From Candidatus Pelagibacter giovannonii (GTDB taxonomy: Bacteria > Pseudomonadota > Alphaproteobacteria > Pelagibacterales > Pelagibacteraceae), in contig NZ_CP038852.1 of NCBI RefSeq assembly GCF_012276695.1, positions 1,301,706 to 1,365,705 of the forward strand: a DNA stretch of 64,000 nucleotides. The letters run 5' to 3'. Position 1 is the stretch's first letter, and each line of letters starts with the position of its first letter. The translations under genes were made by a program, and so were the position numbers. The notes below the pieces were generated by a model, which saw only the letters and a program-made list of their open reading frames with translations, was not told the DNA's origin and did not search any database. This document shows positions 61,015 through 64,000 of the stretch, piece after piece.

Positions 61015-61542
61015 TTAATGCCCCGGAAAATCTATTAAGTTTTCAACCCTATAACCTTTTTTAACTAAATTATCAGATCCTCCTAGGTCAAAAAGATTAA
61101 TTGCAAAGACAAATGCAGCAATTTTAGCATTCGACATTTCCACAAGTTTAGCTGCAGCTTCAGCAGTACCACCTGTCGCTATTAAATCATCTATTATTAA
61201 AATTGAATCGTCCTTATCAATTGAATCTTTGTGTACTTCAATAGTTGCCGTTCCATACTCTAGTTCAAAATCAACAGAATGAGTTTCAGCAGGAAGTTTA
61301 TTCTTTTTCCTAAACATAATAAAAGGTTTTTTAAGTAAATAAGAAACTGCAGAGGCAAATACAAATCCTCTTGATTCAATTGCTGCTATTTTATCAATTT
61401 TATAACCTTTTGATCTTGCAATTATTTGGTTAATGCACTCTTCAAATGCATTCGCATCTTTAATCAATGTTGTAATATCTCTAAATAAAATTCCTTTTTT
61501 TGGATAATCTGGAATAGACCTAATATAATCTTTTAAATTCAT
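61015..61542 (-). CDS. apt: Adenine phosphoribosyltransferase
   Basis: 175 residues, full length. The PRPP-binding motif SILIIDDLIATGGTAEA (about residues 113-129) and the IESRGFVFASAVSYLL flexible-loop region identify APRT. It salvages adenine to AMP. Adenine is the product of the nucleosidase encoded divergently, so the pair recycles the MTA by-product of polyamine synthesis. Its 3' end is duplicated at 60178. Confidence 0.96.
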   Translation of the reverse strand: MNLKDYIRSIPDYPKKGILFRDITTLIKDANAFEECINQIIARSKGYKIDKIAAIESRGFVFASAVSYLLKKPFIMFRKKNKLPAETHSVDFELEYGTATIEVHKDSIDKDDSILIIDDLIATGGTAEAAAKLVEMSNAKIAAFVFAINLFDLGGSDNLVKKGYRVENLIDFPGH

Positions 61543-61579
61543 AATATTAATATATTTATATCTTTAGTTAAAAAAATCT

Positions 61580-62104
61580 ATGGGCAAATTATTCTTAGCA
61601 GCCATTAAAGAAGAAACGATTGGATTAGACTATTTTAATCACGTTGGGGTAGGAAAAATTAATGCAACTTACAACACATTAAAATTAATTAATATTCATA
61701 AACCAAAACTAATTATTAATTATGGTACTGCAGGAGCGATTAATACTAAGCTAAAAGGAATCGTTGAGTGCACTAAATTCTATCAAAGAGATATGGATGT
61801 CAGAGGGTTAGATTTTGAATTGGGAGAGACACCTTTTGATAAAATTAAAGAAATTATTACATCAAAAGATGGTTATTCTTGCGGAACAGGAGATAGCTTT
61901 GTTAATAAAAAAATAGATATGGAAGTTGATATAGTTGATATGGAAGCCTACGCTATTGCAAAAGTTTGTAAGTTGGAAAATATTGAATTTAAATGTTTTA
62001 AATACATATCTGATAATGCAGATGAAAATGCTGACAATGATTGGGATAAAAATCTAGCAAAAGGGGCCATGACATTTGCTAGCTTAATAAGTACTCAGTT
62101 TTAA
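61580..62104 (+). CDS. MTA/SAH nucleosidase-like protein
   Basis: 174 residues, shorter than typical MTAN (about 230). IINYGTAGAINTKL (about residues 50-63) and the nucleoside-binding VDMEAYAIAKVC (about 117-128) place it in the PNP/UDP phosphorylase superfamily. It probably splits methylthioadenosine or SAH to adenine. Flanked by apt and the speD-speE fusion, which fits that role. Confidence 0.8.
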   Translation: MGKLFLAAIKEETIGLDYFNHVGVGKINATYNTLKLINIHKPKLIINYGTAGAINTKLKGIVECTKFYQRDMDVRGLDFELGETPFDKIKEIITSKDGYSCGTGDSFVNKKIDMEVDIVDMEAYAIAKVCKLENIEFKCFKYISDNADENADNDWDKNLAKGAMTFASLISTQF

Positions 62105-62215
62105 TTTAATAAGTAAAATATCAAAAAATTCATTAATTGTTGAAAATTATCAATACACCTATATAAAATCTTCAAATTTAATATTAATAAAAAATTATAA
62201 GAGGGAATAATTTTT

Positions 62216-63256
62216 ATGACTAAAGTAGGTGAGCATATAACTTTAGACATTATAGGCACTACTCAAGAGTATGACCCTTCAGTCTACGAAAATGTAATTC
62301 GTAAAATTGCAAAAGCTGCAGAAGTTACAATTCTTGAAATTTCAAAGTATAAATTTGAACCTCAAGGTTTCACTATACTTGCCTTATTAGCTGAAAGTCA
62401 CATCAGTTTTCATACATTTCCAGAAAAAGGAATTATTAGTTTTGATTTTTTTACATGTGGGAAGGTAAGTCCCTCTGTTGCACTCGATATTGTTAAAAAA
62501 GAATTCAAATATAAAAGAATTGTCACAAAAGCTTTCGATAGAGATACAAAGTCTTTATATCATGACATTTACAGTTCACCTGGATTACAAAAATCATATG
62601 TGGTAAATGAGGTTTTAGAAGATTTTAAATCTAAAGTAGGTCAACATATTGAAATATTAGATTTAGAACAATTTGGTAAATCATTGTTTATTGATAATGA
62701 AATTCAAGTCGCAACAAACGATGAGGTTTTGTATAGCTCAACATTTGTAAACGCTGCTTTAAAGTTAAATAAAGACATGGGAACTGCTGCAATCATTGGT
62801 GGTGGTGATGGTGGAGTTGCAAGAGAGTGCATGTCTAAAGGTTTTGATTTTATAGACTGGTATGAACTTGACCCAGAAGTAGTCGAGGTTTGTAATAAAC
62901 ACCTTGGAAGCATTGGTAATAAATCAACAGAAAAAAATTCAGTTAAATGTATTTGGGGTGATGCTTTTGAAAGTATAAAATCTGTCGAAGATGACAAGTA
63001 TGATAAAATTTTTGTAGACCTTAACGATGATCTGTTTTGTATAGATCTTGCTTCCAAAAACATGGATTCCTTGATTAGAATATTAAAACCTAATGGAGTA
63101 ATCACTGCTCAAGTAGGTAGCCAAGATAAAAAACCAGAGCAAGTAGAGAAATGGTTAGATGTTTTCAATAAGAATTTTGGAAATACAACTTTGGATAGGG
63201 TTTACATTCCAAGTTTTGACTGTTCTTGGAACTTTTCATCATCAATTAATCACTAA
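62216..63256 (+). CDS. speDE: Fused S-adenosylmethionine decarboxylase-spermidine synthase
   Basis: 346 residues. Residues 1-115 are a class 1B AdoMet decarboxylase; E60-S61 in LAESHISFHTFPE is the self-cleavage site giving the pyruvoyl group. Residues about 140-346 are a spermidine synthase with GGGDGGVARECM and the catalytic-aspartate region FVDLNDD. It couples making decarboxylated SAM to aminopropyl transfer. AGAGGG precedes the start. Confidence 0.92.
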   Translation: MTKVGEHITLDIIGTTQEYDPSVYENVIRKIAKAAEVTILEISKYKFEPQGFTILALLAESHISFHTFPEKGIISFDFFTCGKVSPSVALDIVKKEFKYKRIVTKAFDRDTKSLYHDIYSSPGLQKSYVVNEVLEDFKSKVGQHIEILDLEQFGKSLFIDNEIQVATNDEVLYSSTFVNAALKLNKDMGTAAIIGGGDGGVARECMSKGFDFIDWYELDPEVVEVCNKHLGSIGNKSTEKNSVKCIWGDAFESIKSVEDDKYDKIFVDLNDDLFCIDLASKNMDSLIRILKPNGVITAQVGSQDKKPEQVEKWLDVFNKNFGNTTLDRVYIPSFDCSWNFSSSINH

Positions 63257-63317
63257 AAATTTCTTTTTAAATTCTTAAATTTATGAAATAAATCCTCATA
63301 ATCATATGGAGGAAAAA

Positions 63318-64000
63318 ATGAATATATTTAAAAAAACAATATTAAGTGTTCTTGCTTCTTTATTATTAATCGGAAATGTTTACGCTGATAAAATAAAGAT
63401 TGGAACAGAAGGTGCTTACCCACCATGGAACTCTAAGGATGCTTCAGGTGCTCTTATTGGTTTTGAGGTTGAGTTAGCAGAAGAGCTATGCAAAATCATG
63501 GGTCACGAGTGTACTATCGTTGAACAAGATTGGGATGGAATGATTCCAGCTTTGTTAATGAGAAAGTTTGATGCGATCATGGCAGGAATGTCAATTACTG
63601 CAGAAAGACAAAAAACAATTACTTTTTCACAAGGTTATGCAGATGAAGTTGCAGCCCTTGCAGTAATGAAAGGCTCAAGTTTAGAGAGCATGGATACACC
63701 AGAAGGTATTAATTTAACTTTAGGTGGAAGCGCTGTTAAGAAAACTCTTAAGACTTTAACTGCTGCACTTGCTGGAAAAACTGTTTGTACACAAACTGGA
63801 ACTATTCATCAAAACTTTTTAGAATCTGGTGATGTAGGTAAAGTAAATGTTAGAACTTACAAAACTCAAGATGAAGTAAATTTAGACTTAACTTCTGGTA
63901 GATGTGATGTTGCATTAGCTGCAGCTGTTGCATTCACTGATTATGCGGATAAATCAGGAAAACCAGTAGTACTAGTTGGACCTACTTTTTCAGGTGGTGC
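63318..64000 (+). CDS. Amino-acid ABC transporter substrate-binding protein (partial)
   Basis: The first 227 codons are in the window; the gene runs off the right edge. The ATG follows GGAGG. A signal peptide (about residues 1-23, ending NVYADK) is followed by the family-3 solute-binding fold: IGTEGAYPPWNSKDASG, GFEVELAEELCKIMG, FDAIMAGMSITAERQKTI. It resembles basic amino-acid (Arg/Lys/ornithine/His) binding proteins. Next to polyamine genes, an arginine or ornithine role is plausible. Confidence 0.9.
   Translation, partial: MNIFKKTILSVLASLLLIGNVYADKIKIGTEGAYPPWNSKDASGALIGFEVELAEELCKIMGHECTIVEQDWDGMIPALLMRKFDAIMAGMSITAERQKTITFSQGYADEVAALAVMKGSSLESMDTPEGINLTLGGSAVKKTLKTLTAALAGKTVCTQTGTIHQNFLESGDVGKVNVRTYKTQDEVNLDLTSGRCDVALAAAVAFTDYADKSGKPVVLVGPTFSGG

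Overview
The window is AT-rich alphaproteobacterial DNA whose gene content and short intergenic spacing fit a SAR11 bacterium ('Candidatus Pelagibacter' type). Supporting signs are a dimethylglycine-dehydrogenase/ETF set for methylated-amine carbon, an AcuI-type reductase, an ScfR-type regulator beside isocitrate lyase, a Fut/Fbp-type iron transporter, and many very small intergenic gaps. This assignment is by gene content, not by a marker gene.

Positions 1-24250 are host genes: the end of a DMGDH-like enzyme followed by etfB, etfA and ETF-quinone oxidoreductase; a two-headed winged-helix regulator; DUF2237, hisI and folE; an acuI-like reductase with a LysR regulator; an ScfR-like regulator facing aceA across a repeat-rich operator region; an iron-uptake cluster (futA, peroxiredoxin, futB, futC) with a Fur-like palindrome; azlCD; small redox and hydrolase genes; a cytochrome b561/cytochrome c' pair; and a second, complete DMGDH-like enzyme.

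Positions 24264-60134 are an apparently complete temperate podovirus-type prophage, about 35.8 kb between matching points of a 40-bp direct repeat. It is inserted in an elongator tRNA-Met(CAU) gene, with the crossover in the 5' half (up to the anticodon loop). Layout from left to right: attL with integrase arm sites; integrase; a leftward early operon of about a dozen small genes plus a PD-(D/E)XK nuclease and an ERF-like annealing protein; an immunity region (excisionase-like HTH protein and a large XRE/coiled-coil repressor candidate) bracketed by two inverted copies of a 22-bp element; a rightward early operon ending in an HTH gene; a candidate late promoter; terminase, portal, scaffold and capsid; T7-like tail and internal virion proteins; tail fibres with an assembly chaperone; an M15 endolysin with holin candidates; then attR. 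No DNA polymerase, helicase, primase or phage RNA polymerase is recognisable, so replication and transcription probably rely on the host.

At attR the intact tRNA-Met is rebuilt from a phage-carried 5' half joined to the host 3' half, while the native promoter and 5' half are stranded at attL 36 kb away. To the right, 60173-64000 is host DNA again: a sulfotransferase gene bracketed by two diverged copies of the apt 3' end, then apt, an MTA/SAH-nucleosidase-like gene and a speD-speE fusion (polyamine synthesis plus by-product salvage), and the start of an amino-acid ABC transporter binding protein.
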